Shown here: in pieces, positions 15,476 through 23,496 of the stretch
Numbering within the stretch: the first letter of the stretch is position 1
Layout of the letters: every line of letters begins with the position of its first letter
Source of the DNA: CAYFXE01 sp964347035
GTDB lineage: Bacteria; Acidobacteriota; Aminicenantia; Aminicenantales; Aminicenantaceae
Length of the DNA stretch: 26,693 nt
Assembly: GCA_964347035.1 (NCBI GenBank)
Contig: CAYFXE010000040.1
Location: 1 to 26,693 of the forward strand
Direction of reading: 5' to 3'
The notes under the pieces: generated by a model
Told to the model about the DNA's origin: nothing
What the model saw: the letters and a program-made list of their open reading frames with translations, nothing else
Database searches by the model: none
Translations under genes and position numbers: made by a program

Positions 15476-18400
15476 ATGAGCTTGGATTTTCTGAGAGAAC
15501 AGAAGGAGTTTCAGAGACTTGTTCAGGCTATAAAAAGTGATGAGAAAGGCCTTCAAGTTTCAGGACTGATTAATCCCGCCAAAGCCTACTTATTAGCGCT
15601 ATTAGCGCTCCAGTCCAAGAAAAAAATTGTCCTGATCCGTCCTCACTCATCTCCTCTCACTCCTTTTGGAGACGAGTGCCGTTTCTTCTTATCCCGATTT
15701 TCCTCGAATTTACGACTAAGCCATCTCCCGGCACTTTCAGAAAATCCGTACCAAGAAATTTCCCCTTCCCTGGAGTCCATATCTGCCAGGATGTTGTTCA
15801 TATACGATCTCCTTCACCAGCCACCTTCTCTCATCCTCACCAATCTCTTAGGTTTACTTTGGCCTTTTCCCCGGATCAAAAACACAAAGCAAGTCTTCCT
15901 GGAACTGGGAGAAGGAGAGACATTCGAGCGAGACGAACTGCTGAGAGTCATCGATGCTTCCGGTTACACTCATGAAGACCTGGTGAATTCTGCTGGCGAA
16001 TACGCTTGGAGAGGAGGGATTGTGGATGTCTTCTCTCCGTGGGAGACTTTCCCTTTTCGTATCGAGTTTAGCGGGGACGAGATTGCCTCCCTCAGGCATT
16101 TCGATCCCTCGACTCAGAGGTCTGTCAGGAAGGTTGATCATTTACTCATCCCCTCTCTCAGGGAGTTTCCCGTCTCTTCTCGATTCCTAAAGGAGTGGTC
16201 TGAGCTGGTCCGAAAAAAAGCACCTAGGTCAGTTCGTAAGGATGCTGAGAAAAAAATAGACCAAGTCAACAGTGGTGATTTTCCACCGAGTCTTTCATTT
16301 CTTGCCCCTCTCCACAGGGGTCATTTCGTCTCCTTCGATGAGTATCTGAAAGATTATGTGTTTGTCATCGATAGTCATGAAGAGGTCGAGCATGAATGGA
16401 AGGAGACAGGGAATGATTTTCAGGAACAATACAGAGAACTCACGAAAGAGGGAAGATTCCATCTCCCTCCAGAAGAGATTTATTCTTTTTCTTTCTGGGA
16501 AAGAATCAAAAAAGAAGCGATCCTTTGGACAGAGCTGTCATCTTCGAAGGAGAGACACTCTTTTCACTTTTCCTTCCAGTCTGTACCAAGGTTCAACAAT
16601 AAAATCCCTTTTTTCCTCGATTACCTCAAAAAACTAGAGAAACAGGGCGAAAGATGTTTTATCTATTTTTCAGGTGACGGTGTTCGCCACAAGTTGGGCA
16701 CACTCCTTTCTCAACATCGATTATCCTACCTCGAATCGTCAACACCCTTTCCCACTCCTCAAGACGAGTCCATCGTGCTCCTCGTCGGGAATCTCCGGCA
16801 AGGATTCAGCTATCCGAAGGAAAAAATCTATTTCTTTGCCGAAGGCGATATTTTTACAGAAGAAAGAGTTCTCGTATCCCGACCTCGGATTAGACCCTTT
16901 GTGTCCCATTTCCAGGATTTAAAAACAGGAGATTATGTCGTTCACACCGATTACGGAATCGGTATTTTTAAGGGATTGATAGAGATTAAAGTAGATGGAA
17001 GCGAGCGGGAATGCATCGAAATCAAGTATAAAGACGATGATAAGCTCTTCGTGCCGGTCGAAGACCTCAATCTGGTCCAAAAATTCTCGAAAGTGGGGCC
17101 CGCGCTTCCTTCCTTGAGCAAGCTGGGAACACCATCTTGGGAACGAACAAAACTCAGGACAAAGAAAGCCATTGAGATGATGGCTAAAGAGCTCCTCCAT
17201 CTGTATGCCCAAAGGAAATCGATCAGAGGGATTCGGTTCAGCCCTCCAGGAGAATGGCAGGGTGAGTTTGACGAGACGTTCGAGTACCAGGAAACAGAGG
17301 ATCAGCTCAGCGCAATTCTGGACGTCATGGTGGATATGGAGTCAGAGTTCCCGATGGATCGCCTTCTCTGCGGAGATGTGGGTTACGGAAAGACTGAAGT
17401 AGCCTTGAGGGCGTCTTTCAAGGCTGTCATGGATGGCAAACAGGTGGCAATCCTTTGCCCGACAACAGTGCTCGTCAGTCAACATCTCAATACCTTCAGG
17501 AATCGCCTGGTTCTGTTTCCGGTACGTGTGGAAGCCCTCAGCCGGCTGCAGTCCAAAGCTCAACAGAAAAAAATCCTGGAAGACCTGGATAAGGGGCTGG
17601 TAGATATCATTATCGGCACTCATCGCCTGCTCTCCAAAGATGTCCTATTCCGCGACTTAGGACTTCTGATTGTTGACGAGGAGCAGAGATTTGGCGTCAA
17701 ACACAAAGAAAAGATCAAGCAGATGAAAGCCGATATCGATGTCCTAGCCTTGAGTGCAACACCTATCCCTAGAACATTAAACCTTTCGCTCACCGGACTC
17801 AGAGACATGAGCCTGATCGAGACTCCTCCCAAAGACAGATTGGCCATCCATACCGTGGTGGCTCCCTTCAGCCGAAAGCTTATCGCCTCAGCCATAAAGA
17901 TGGAGTTAGCCAGAAGGGGGCAGGTCTACTATGTTCACAACCGGATCGGCGACATCGAGACTATCGCTTCGATGATCGAAAGACTCGTCCCTAAGGCTAA
18001 AGTGGCAGTCATCCACGGTCAAATGTCGAGTTCTCTCCTAGAGAAGAGGATGATCGATTTCATAAATCACGAATACGACGTTCTTGTCTCGACCACGATC
18101 ATCGAAAACGGGATCGACATTCCTCTAGTCAACACCTTGATCGTGGATCGGGCCGATCAGTTCGGCCTGGCTCAGCTGTACCAGCTCCGGGGTAGGGTCG
18201 GACGCTCGTCGAGGCAAGCAGTGGCCTATTTTCTTGTCCCTCCGTTTCTAGAACTCACCCCCTTGTCTAAAGAGCGATTGAAGGCTCTGAAGGAATTCAG
18301 CGAGCTCGGTTCGGGTTTTCGTTTAGCCGCCAAAGATCTTGAAATACGGGGAGCTGGTAACTTTTTAGGAGCCAAGCAGCATGGATACATGGAGGCTGTC

Positions 18401-18904
18401 GGGTTCGATTACTACATGTACCTTTTGGAACAGACCATCAAAGAAATGAAAGGCGAAAGAGCGGAAGAGAGGAAATCCGAGATCAATCTCAGGGTTGATA
18501 TTCGGATTCCCGATGATTATCTGCCCCAGATTAACCTGAGACTCAATCTGTATAAACGAATATCTTCTGTTGATGATTTGGATAAGATCGAGAAGATTAG
18601 AGGAGAAATCGAGGATAGATTCGGGCCCCTGCCGCCGAGTGTGGAGAACCTTCTCCGCTACGGTAGCGTAAAGTATCTGGCAGAAGAAATCGGCGCCCAA
18701 TCGATTGACCGCATCGGGAAGAAGATCATCTTCAAGTTTTATCCGAAGATATCCATGGATTTGAATCGACTGACCAAGCTGTTGGAACAATATTCTGGGT
18801 CCATCACTCCTCAGGGAGTGATGAGTTTTTCGCTTTCCGGAGACGAAGTGGATGATATCTTAGATGAAACTATATCCATCTTGAAGGAGTTATCTGTAAT
18901 GTAA
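15476..18904 (+). CDS. mfd: Transcription-repair coupling factor
   Basis: Mfd removes RNA polymerase stalled at lesions and recruits UvrA. Its 1142 residues are the normal length. In order: the UvrB-homologous N-terminal part (GEYAWRGGIVDVFSPW), the RNA polymerase interaction domain (GDYVVHTDYGIGIFKGL), the helicase core with Walker A GDVGYGKT at residues 633-640 and DEEQ at 734-737, then ALSATPIPRTL, the translocation motif region (FSELGSGFRLAAKDLEIRGAGNFLG), and the C-terminal D7 domain (FGPLPPSVENLL). The ATG at 15476 has only a weak ribosome site. The 178 bases before it hold nothing I recognise. Two PpiC-type genes follow closely. Confidence 0.97.
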   Translation: MSLDFLREQKEFQRLVQAIKSDEKGLQVSGLINPAKAYLLALLALQSKKKIVLIRPHSSPLTPFGDECRFFLSRFSSNLRLSHLPALSENPYQEISPSLESISARMLFIYDLLHQPPSLILTNLLGLLWPFPRIKNTKQVFLELGEGETFERDELLRVIDASGYTHEDLVNSAGEYAWRGGIVDVFSPWETFPFRIEFSGDEIASLRHFDPSTQRSVRKVDHLLIPSLREFPVSSRFLKEWSELVRKKAPRSVRKDAEKKIDQVNSGDFPPSLSFLAPLHRGHFVSFDEYLKDYVFVIDSHEEVEHEWKETGNDFQEQYRELTKEGRFHLPPEEIYSFSFWERIKKEAILWTELSSSKERHSFHFSFQSVPRFNNKIPFFLDYLKKLEKQGERCFIYFSGDGVRHKLGTLLSQHRLSYLESSTPFPTPQDESIVLLVGNLRQGFSYPKEKIYFFAEGDIFTEERVLVSRPRIRPFVSHFQDLKTGDYVVHTDYGIGIFKGLIEIKVDGSERECIEIKYKDDDKLFVPVEDLNLVQKFSKVGPALPSLSKLGTPSWERTKLRTKKAIEMMAKELLHLYAQRKSIRGIRFSPPGEWQGEFDETFEYQETEDQLSAILDVMVDMESEFPMDRLLCGDVGYGKTEVALRASFKAVMDGKQVAILCPTTVLVSQHLNTFRNRLVLFPVRVEALSRLQSKAQQKKILEDLDKGLVDIIIGTHRLLSKDVLFRDLGLLIVDEEQRFGVKHKEKIKQMKADIDVLALSATPIPRTLNLSLTGLRDMSLIETPPKDRLAIHTVVAPFSRKLIASAIKMELARRGQVYYVHNRIGDIETIASMIERLVPKAKVAVIHGQMSSSLLEKRMIDFINHEYDVLVSTTIIENGIDIPLVNTLIVDRADQFGLAQLYQLRGRVGRSSRQAVAYFLVPPFLELTPLSKERLKALKEFSELGSGFRLAAKDLEIRGAGNFLGAKQHGYMEAVGFDYYMYLLEQTIKEMKGERAEERKSEINLRVDIRIPDDYLPQINLRLNLYKRISSVDDLDKIEKIRGEIEDRFGPLPPSVENLLRYGSVKYLAEEIGAQSIDRIGKKIIFKFYPKISMDLNRLTKLLEQYSGSITPQGVMSFSLSGDEVDDILDETISILKELSVM

Positions 18905-18910
18905 TATAAT
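18881..18910 (+). promoter_or_regulatory. Possible internal promoter at the mfd 3' end
   Basis: TTGAAG (18881-18886), an 18-base spacer and TATAAT (18905-18910) lie across the end of mfd. If used, transcription would start near 18917 and favour the ATG at 18929 for the following gene over the one at 18911. Confidence 0.35.
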
Positions 18911-19912
18911 ATGTTGAAATTAAAAAAGATGAGGAATTTAAAACTGAACACAAATCATAAGTTGATGAGCTTGAGCCTTGCTGTCATAATTGTCCTTCTG
19001 AATTGTCAAGGTGATAAGACTCTAGAGACTCCTCAGACTCAAGCTATCGAAGACATCCAGAAAAAGAGCAGTGTCATCCTGAAAATTGAAGACACCCCCT
19101 ATTTGAGCACGGACTTTGACCATTATGTGCGCAATCTGATCGGCAACGAGATGGACACATTAACCCCGGTTTCACTCAGCCGTCTTGTGGATAATTTTAT
19201 CGAAGAAAAACTACTGTTGTATGCTGCCAAAAAGATGAATATATCTTTGACCTGGGAGGAGAAGAAGGAATATTTGGCAAAGTTGAGGAATGAGTCGTGG
19301 AGCGATGAGCCAAAGGAGACCGATGATGAACGCGAAACCGAGCCCCTCTTTGAAAGGTTGCTGATAGAAAAGTATACCTATGACCTGGTTAAAGGCTTCG
19401 ACGCGGATGAAGAGGAGATCGAGGAGTATTACAATCTTCATAAAAGAGATTTCTTGAAGCCAGAAAGAATCGAAGTCAGCCAGATTAAGTTGGATACGGA
19501 GGAAAAAGCCATAGATGTTTTAGAGAAGCTTAAGGGCGCTTCAGTCGAAAGTTTTAGAGAAATTGCCCGGGATGAATCCAAAGGAGTGGAGGCTTCGAGA
19601 GGCGGAAAGATGGGAATCTTTGAGATGGGGCAGCTCCCTTTTGAGATCGAGAAGGTCGTTTTTGCGTTAAAGGAGGGAGAACTGAGTCAGGTCGTCGAAT
19701 CCTCGTATGGTTACCATATCTTCAGGATTGACAAACGTCATGATGCTGAATTGGTTTCTCTCGAGTGGGCCGCTCCTTCTATAAAGGTGAAAATCGTTGA
19801 TCAAAAAATAAAGCAATTTATGTCTCAACATATTCAAGAATTGAAGGAAAGGACGGTCTGGAGTTTCTACCCTCAAAACCTTTCCTTTCCTTATCGAAGG
19901 AACAGCATATGA
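18911..19912 (+). CDS. PpiC-type peptidyl-prolyl isomerase, SurA-like, possible lipoprotein
   Basis: This exported folding factor has 333 residues. The start is basic, then a hydrophobic stretch ends in VLLNCQGDK. That resembles a lipobox with Cys32, but Asn at -1 is not canonical. A SurA-type N-terminal helical region follows (SRLVDNFIEEKLLLYAAKK). The parvulin domain is at about residues 185-280 (RIEVSQIKLDTEEKAIDVLEKL, then RGGKMGIFEMGQLPFEIEKVVFAL and YGYHIFRIDK). It probably acts on outer-membrane proteins in the periplasm. Starts at 18929 and 18965 are alternatives; none has a good ribosome site. Its stop overlaps the next gene as ATGA. Confidence 0.85.
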   Translation: MLKLKKMRNLKLNTNHKLMSLSLAVIIVLLNCQGDKTLETPQTQAIEDIQKKSSVILKIEDTPYLSTDFDHYVRNLIGNEMDTLTPVSLSRLVDNFIEEKLLLYAAKKMNISLTWEEKKEYLAKLRNESWSDEPKETDDERETEPLFERLLIEKYTYDLVKGFDADEEEIEEYYNLHKRDFLKPERIEVSQIKLDTEEKAIDVLEKLKGASVESFREIARDESKGVEASRGGKMGIFEMGQLPFEIEKVVFALKEGELSQVVESSYGYHIFRIDKRHDAELVSLEWAAPSIKVKIVDQKIKQFMSQHIQELKERTVWSFYPQNLSFPYRRNSI

Positions 19913-20883
19913 AAAACTTAAAGCTGTCTATCCTTCTTATTGCTATCTGCGCTGCTACAGTTTTCCTTTTCGGACAGGAGGTTGTCGAATCCATCGTGGC
20001 CATCGTGAACGATGATATCATCACCCTCTCGCAAGTCAAAAATGCCCATGATTCTCTTTATCAGATGCTTCGCTCCCAGTTACAGGGGGAAGAGTTTCAA
20101 AAACAGTATGATCAGCTTAAAAAAGAGTTGTTGAATTCAATGATCACCGAACTTTTGCTGCTCCAGGAGGCCAAGAAAAGAGGATTGAACGTATCAGAAC
20201 AGGTCAGGCTGACGATTGACAACATCAAAGAGGAAAATGGGTTGAATTCAGATGAAGAATTGATGCTCGTGATGCGGCGGCAGGGGATTGATTTTGAAAC
20301 ATGGAAGAGACAGATGGAGGACAACATCATGAGGCAGGGTGTTATCATGACCGAAGTCGATAGAAATATCGTAGTCGAAGATTCTGAAATCGTCAGCTAC
20401 TATAAGAATCATCCAGACGAGTTCACGGAGCCGGAGGAATACAAATTGAAGGCCATTTATGTCTCCGCCCAACAGAAGAGCAGTGAAGAGGCTGAAAGAC
20501 TTAAACAGGAGATAAGCTCCAAGGTGACCGCTGGTGAGGATTTTGCTTCATTGGCCGGCACCTATTCCGAGGGGCCAGAGAAGGAATCTCAAGGAGATTT
20601 GGGAAGCTTTAAAGAGGGGGAATTGGCCGCGAACTTAGAAGAGGCAGTCAAGAATTTAAACCAAGGGGAAACAGCACCATGGCTTGAAGTTCAAGATGGA
20701 TGGTATCTATTGCGATTAGAGGAAAAGAAGGAAAAACACCTCAAGTCATTCGAGGAAGTCAAAAAACAGGTCGAAGAAAAAATTTTCGGAGAGAAACGGC
20801 GAGGAAGGCTTGAAGAATTCCTCAAGGAGCTCAAAGAAAAAAGCTACATCAAAATCCTCAATCCTAATCCCTTTGATTCTTGA
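19909..20883 (+). CDS. surA: SurA-like periplasmic chaperone / PpiC peptidyl-prolyl isomerase
   Basis: This is a second, paralogous parvulin protein of 324 residues. It has a clear signal peptide (MKNLKLSILLIAICAATVFLFGQ). The SurA N-terminal domain starts VVESIVAIVNDDIITLSQV, the most characteristic SurA motif. A single PpiC domain lies at about residues 180-275 (YKLKAIYVSAQQKSSEEAERL, then SQGDLGSFKEGEL and DGWYLLRLEEK). E. coli SurA has two such domains and is longer. It is translationally coupled to the previous isomerase through ATGA. mfd with surA-type genes downstream is seen in other bacteria. The pair probably supports barrel-protein assembly, in line with the barrel candidates in this window. 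Confidence 0.88.
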   Translation: MKNLKLSILLIAICAATVFLFGQEVVESIVAIVNDDIITLSQVKNAHDSLYQMLRSQLQGEEFQKQYDQLKKELLNSMITELLLLQEAKKRGLNVSEQVRLTIDNIKEENGLNSDEELMLVMRRQGIDFETWKRQMEDNIMRQGVIMTEVDRNIVVEDSEIVSYYKNHPDEFTEPEEYKLKAIYVSAQQKSSEEAERLKQEISSKVTAGEDFASLAGTYSEGPEKESQGDLGSFKEGELAANLEEAVKNLNQGETAPWLEVQDGWYLLRLEEKKEKHLKSFEEVKKQVEEKIFGEKRRGRLEEFLKELKEKSYIKILNPNPFDS

Positions 20884-20895
20884 TCATGTAACAAG

Positions 20896-20996
20896 TTGGG
20901 GTCAGACCTTCCTAACTTTCATAATTTTCCTCTTCGATTATGCGAGGATGTATATACTCATAACTTATTATGAAAATTAGGAAGGTCTGACCCCAA
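20896..20996. repeat. Long inverted repeat (GGGGTCAGACC type) between convergent genes
   Basis: Two 30-base arms, 20896-20925 and 20967-20996, are reverse complements with one mismatch. The outer part is TTGGGGTCAGACCTTCCTAA. The loop is 41 bases. It fills the space between surA (plus) and pdaD (minus), so it may also end transcription from both sides, although there is no T-run. Related GGGTCAGACTTT arms occur at 22236 and 22355. Confidence 0.85.
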
Positions 20997-21003
20997 GTGC
21001 GTC

Positions 21004-21555
21004 TTAAGTGATGAAAATGGCAGCAGCAATGGTTGTGGTCCAGAGCCCTTTTTTTCCCTTGGCCGTCTGAGTAATGCTTCTTGTTCTGACAATGACCTTC
21101 TCGGATATCTTGTAGACTTTTTTATCTTGATCCCAGATTTGATTGATGTCGAAATCTTCTCCAAGTGTTGTGGCTAGCATATAGGCGGCTAAATCTTCAG
21201 CATACTGGCTGGCCTCTTTTTCGTTTTGGCCGTATCCGTGATGTTCCGAGAGATAGCCGTAGCGATTAGGATCATTGGGTGCTGCCACACCAACCGAGGA
21301 TGAAATCTGGCGGTGGGCTTCATCTGTGGCGGATTCGCTCATTACCAGGAAGACGATTTGGCCTGGTTTGAGGAGTTTCAGCCCCTCCTGTTTGGATATT
21401 AAGCGACAGTGGGGAGGGATGATGCTCGAAGTCTTGACCAGGTTGAAAGGGGCGATGCCCGCTGTCCGCAAAGCATCCTCGAAACTGGCCAGTTTTTCTT
21501 TGTGTTGGCCTTTCCCTTTTGTCAGGAAGAATCTCGAGGGTATGATTTCATTCAT
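21004..21555 (-). CDS. pdaD: Pyruvoyl-dependent arginine decarboxylase
   Basis: PvlArgDC converts arginine to agmatine and CO2, the first step of agmatine-based polyamine synthesis. It needs no pyridoxal phosphate because the proenzyme cuts itself at a Ser-Ser bond and turns the new N-terminal Ser into pyruvoyl. The site is Ser43-Ser44 in NLVKTSSIIPPHC (codons at 21429-21424). FEDALRTAGIAPFNLV before it and the YGYLSEHHGYGQNEKEA stretch with the likely catalytic Glu104 are family marks. It has 183 residues, close to the family norm of 160-190. Agmatine-processing genes are not in the window. The start lacks a strong ribosome site; the gene ends beside the inverted repeat at 20896. Confidence 0.93.
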   Translation of the reverse strand: MNEIIPSRFFLTKGKGQHKEKLASFEDALRTAGIAPFNLVKTSSIIPPHCRLISKQEGLKLLKPGQIVFLVMSESATDEAHRQISSSVGVAAPNDPNRYGYLSEHHGYGQNEKEASQYAEDLAAYMLATTLGEDFDINQIWDQDKKVYKISEKVIVRTRSITQTAKGKKGLWTTTIAAAIFIT

Positions 21556-21608
21556 TCTTGGTTATCTTAGAATTGAGATTTAGGCGTTGGTCAAGCAGAA
21601 GTTTACCT

Positions 21609-22172
21609 TTATTTCTTTTCAGTTTCCTTTTTCTTCTCCATACCAACAGGCTCGGGTTCTTTAAAATCGATGTCTCGAGAGATCTCCCATTGGCCCAGCT
21701 CTGCGTACTGGGATCCTCGGGACTGGACGAAGAGTTTAACGATGGCCACCTTCCAATGGGGATTGTCCTTGAAGGAAGCCAGAGTTTTTCCCTCAACTCC
21801 GTAATTGCTTTTGAGGAGAATCGTATCACTAACCTCACCTGGGGGGATGGGTTCATTCCTGATCGCTGCCAAAAAGGAATCCCCCAAGTTTTCAAAATCG
21901 TCTCTGAACCTAAAATTGGCGTTGAAATTGATGTAGCGGAGCGGCTTATCCGTAAGGTTCTTCACTCGGAAAGAAATGGCAGGCACAAGAATAAGTTTAG
22001 GCGGCCAGGGCTGATAGTATTTCGAAACCCACTTTGTCTCCACATCTAGGATTTCAAAGGAAGATTTGAGCTCTTCAGTGGAAAGAGTTTTTATCAAGCC
22101 GGCTTTGCTGAGGATAAAAATGACCACAGCCACGACAATTATGGCGCCTAAGATGAAACTATATCTTCTCAT
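21609..22172 (-). CDS. Membrane-anchored protein of unknown function
   Basis: This 187-residue protein has one N-terminal membrane helix (MRRYSFILGAIIVVAVVIFIL), which looks like an uncleaved anchor. An extracytoplasmic, strand-rich domain follows (VPAISFRVKNLTDKPLRYINFNANF, then GEVSDTILLKSNYGVEG), and the end is Lys/Glu-rich. The layout recalls beta-sandwich domains of the FxLYD/LEA type, but I do not recognise the family. An excellent ribosome site (GGAGGAGGA) and a good promoter (22198-22226) precede it, so it is very probably expressed. It points the same way as pdaD, which begins 53 bases downstream of its stop. Confidence 0.75.
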   Translation of the reverse strand: MRRYSFILGAIIVVAVVIFILSKAGLIKTLSTEELKSSFEILDVETKWVSKYYQPWPPKLILVPAISFRVKNLTDKPLRYINFNANFRFRDDFENLGDSFLAAIRNEPIPPGEVSDTILLKSNYGVEGKTLASFKDNPHWKVAIVKLFVQSRGSQYAELGQWEISRDIDFKEPEPVGMEKKKETEKK

Positions 22173-22197
22173 TGGATTCCTCCTCCTCTCTTCCTTA

Positions 22198-22226
22198 AAT
22201 ATAAATGATGGTCAAGAATTAATCAA
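22198..22226 (-). promoter_or_regulatory. Sigma70-type promoter, minus strand
   Basis: TTGATT (22226-22221), a 17-base spacer and TATATT (22203-22198) lie ahead of the gene starting at 22172. Predicted initiation is near 22191, leaving about 18 bases of leader that contain GGAGGAGG. The promoter stands next to the repeat arm at 22236. Confidence 0.5.
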
Positions 22227-22235
22227 TAACTTTCG

Positions 22236-22376
22236 GGGTCAGACTTTGAAAACTTGAAAAAAGTCTTTCGGGATCAGACTTTGCCTGACCACTCCTGTCA
22301 TTCCTGCGGAAGCAGGAATCCAGAATAGAAAAATGCAGCCTATTCCACTTTTACTCAAGTTTTCAAAGTCTGACCC
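22236..22376. repeat. Nested inverted-repeat element, MITE-like
   Basis: Two perfect 22-base arms (22236-22257 and 22355-22376) are reverse complements, beginning GGGTCAGACTTTGAAAACTT. Between them are a degenerate third copy (GGGATCAGACTTTG, 22270-22283) and a small palindrome of the GTCATTCCTGCG..GCAGGAATCC kind (about 22297-22322). Nesting suggests one element landed inside another. There is no internal gene. Confidence 0.8.
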
Positions 22377-22419
22377 ACAATTTTGCTTTTTTGGTGATTT
22401 TTCGCTATTTTACCTGGGG

Positions 22420-23334
22420 ATGAAACTGAGAATTCTGCGCCTAAACCTGTACCTGGGTCTTATTTTATTCCTTTTCTCCGCCGTCCTTCTCTTCCTACAG
22501 ACTCCGTTCATGAAAACCTGGTTCTACTGCTTTGCCTGGTGGTCCTTCATTTTATTCCTGGACAGCCTCAATTTCCGGAAGCACAAATCCTCACCGTTGA
22601 GTGAGTCGACGCGGGTATTTATTTTCTCGGCTTTCATTTCTGTTTTTGTCTGGCTCGTATTTGAACTTTTTAACCTGAGGTTGAAGAACTGGTCCTATCA
22701 TGACCTTCCTTCCAGCGCTTTCGAAAGATGGTTAGGCTACTTCATCGCTTATGCGACAGTTATCCCGGCAATCAGGGAGATCTCCTTTTTTATTCAGGGA
22801 ATCATGAAGGGCAGGGGATTCTCTCTCTTCCGGTTCAAAGCCACTCCCTCAATTCTAAGGGTGTTTATCCTGCTTGGATTTTTGTTTGTTTTCCTGGGCT
22901 TGCGGTGGCCCGGCATCTTTTTTCCTCTTGTTTGGCTGTGCTTCATCCTCCTGATTGAGCCTTTGAATTATTGGCTGAAGAATGAAACATTGCTTGGCGA
23001 CCAGGAGAAAGAGGATTGGTCGAGGATTTGGAGTTGGGTTCTGGCCGGACTTGTGGCCGGATTTTTCTGGGAGTTGTGGAATTTCTGGGCGGGCTCCCAT
23101 TGGGAATACTCGCTGCCGTATTTTAATTTCTGGAGGATGTTCCAGATGCCCGTTTTTGGCTATACAGGATTCATGCCTTTTGCCCTCGAGGTCTTTGCCC
23201 TTTATCAGTTGCTTCTGGGGATATATAAAAGAATAGAGAAAAGGATTTCCTTAAAGGCTCTGATATTCTTTGGTTTTATCTTGTTCTATCTTCTGAGTTT
23301 TCACCTAATAGACATCTATACTCTTGTTAGATAA
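22420..23334 (+). CDS. Polytopic membrane protein with internal duplication, unknown function
   Basis: This is a 304-residue, very hydrophobic protein with about eight membrane helices and many Trp and Phe residues. Two halves resemble each other: FILFLDSLNF (43-52) with FILLIEPLNY (175-184), and VWLVFELFNL (77-86) with GFFWELWNFW (214-223). Each is followed by a W-x-Y motif (KNWSYHDLP, SHWEYSLPY). A tandem duplication of a roughly four-helix unit is therefore likely. The conserved acidic residues in membrane segments (Glu82, Glu218) may matter for function. I do not recognise the family. The ATG at 22420 (GGGG just before) is preferred; the longer in-frame start at 22333 would translate part of the repeat element. 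It is the only plus-strand gene in this accessory stretch. Confidence 0.78.
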   Translation: MKLRILRLNLYLGLILFLFSAVLLFLQTPFMKTWFYCFAWWSFILFLDSLNFRKHKSSPLSESTRVFIFSAFISVFVWLVFELFNLRLKNWSYHDLPSSAFERWLGYFIAYATVIPAIREISFFIQGIMKGRGFSLFRFKATPSILRVFILLGFLFVFLGLRWPGIFFPLVWLCFILLIEPLNYWLKNETLLGDQEKEDWSRIWSWVLAGLVAGFFWELWNFWAGSHWEYSLPYFNFWRMFQMPVFGYTGFMPFALEVFALYQLLLGIYKRIEKRISLKALIFFGFILFYLLSFHLIDIYTLVR

Positions 23335-23339
23335 AAAAA

Positions 23340-23350
23340 GGGGACGGTTC
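23340..23350 (+). repeat. GGGGACGGTTC repeat, left copy
   Basis: GGGGACGGTTC, embedded in A-rich and T-rich flanks, lies just after the membrane protein gene. An inverted partner is at 24714-24725, and a decayed copy at 25700-25710. Confidence 0.6.
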
Positions 23351-23368
23351 TTTTTTTTCCTCATTTCC

Positions 23369-23451
23369 GTCATTCCTGCGTAAGCAAGAATCCAGTAATA
23401 ATGTAAATATTTATAAAGATATTTCTAGATTCCTACTTACGCAGGAATGAC
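23369..23451. repeat. REP-like palindrome (GTCATTCCTGCG type)
   Basis: Arms at 23369-23392 and 23428-23451 are reverse complements at 22 of 24 positions, each with GTCATTCCTGCGTAAG outermost. The loop is 35 AT-rich bases. A related half sits inside the element at 22236-22376. Such ATTCCTGCG/GCAGGAAT units are widely dispersed in bacterial genomes. Confidence 0.75.
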
Positions 23452-23496
23452 AGGAAGGAAAGGATATTTAGATGAAAGATAAACCGCCCACTTTTT

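Noticed and set aside
21558..22049. Plus-strand open frame of 163 codons
   Set aside because: Antisense to the membrane-anchored protein at 21609-22172, which has a far better promoter and ribosome site.
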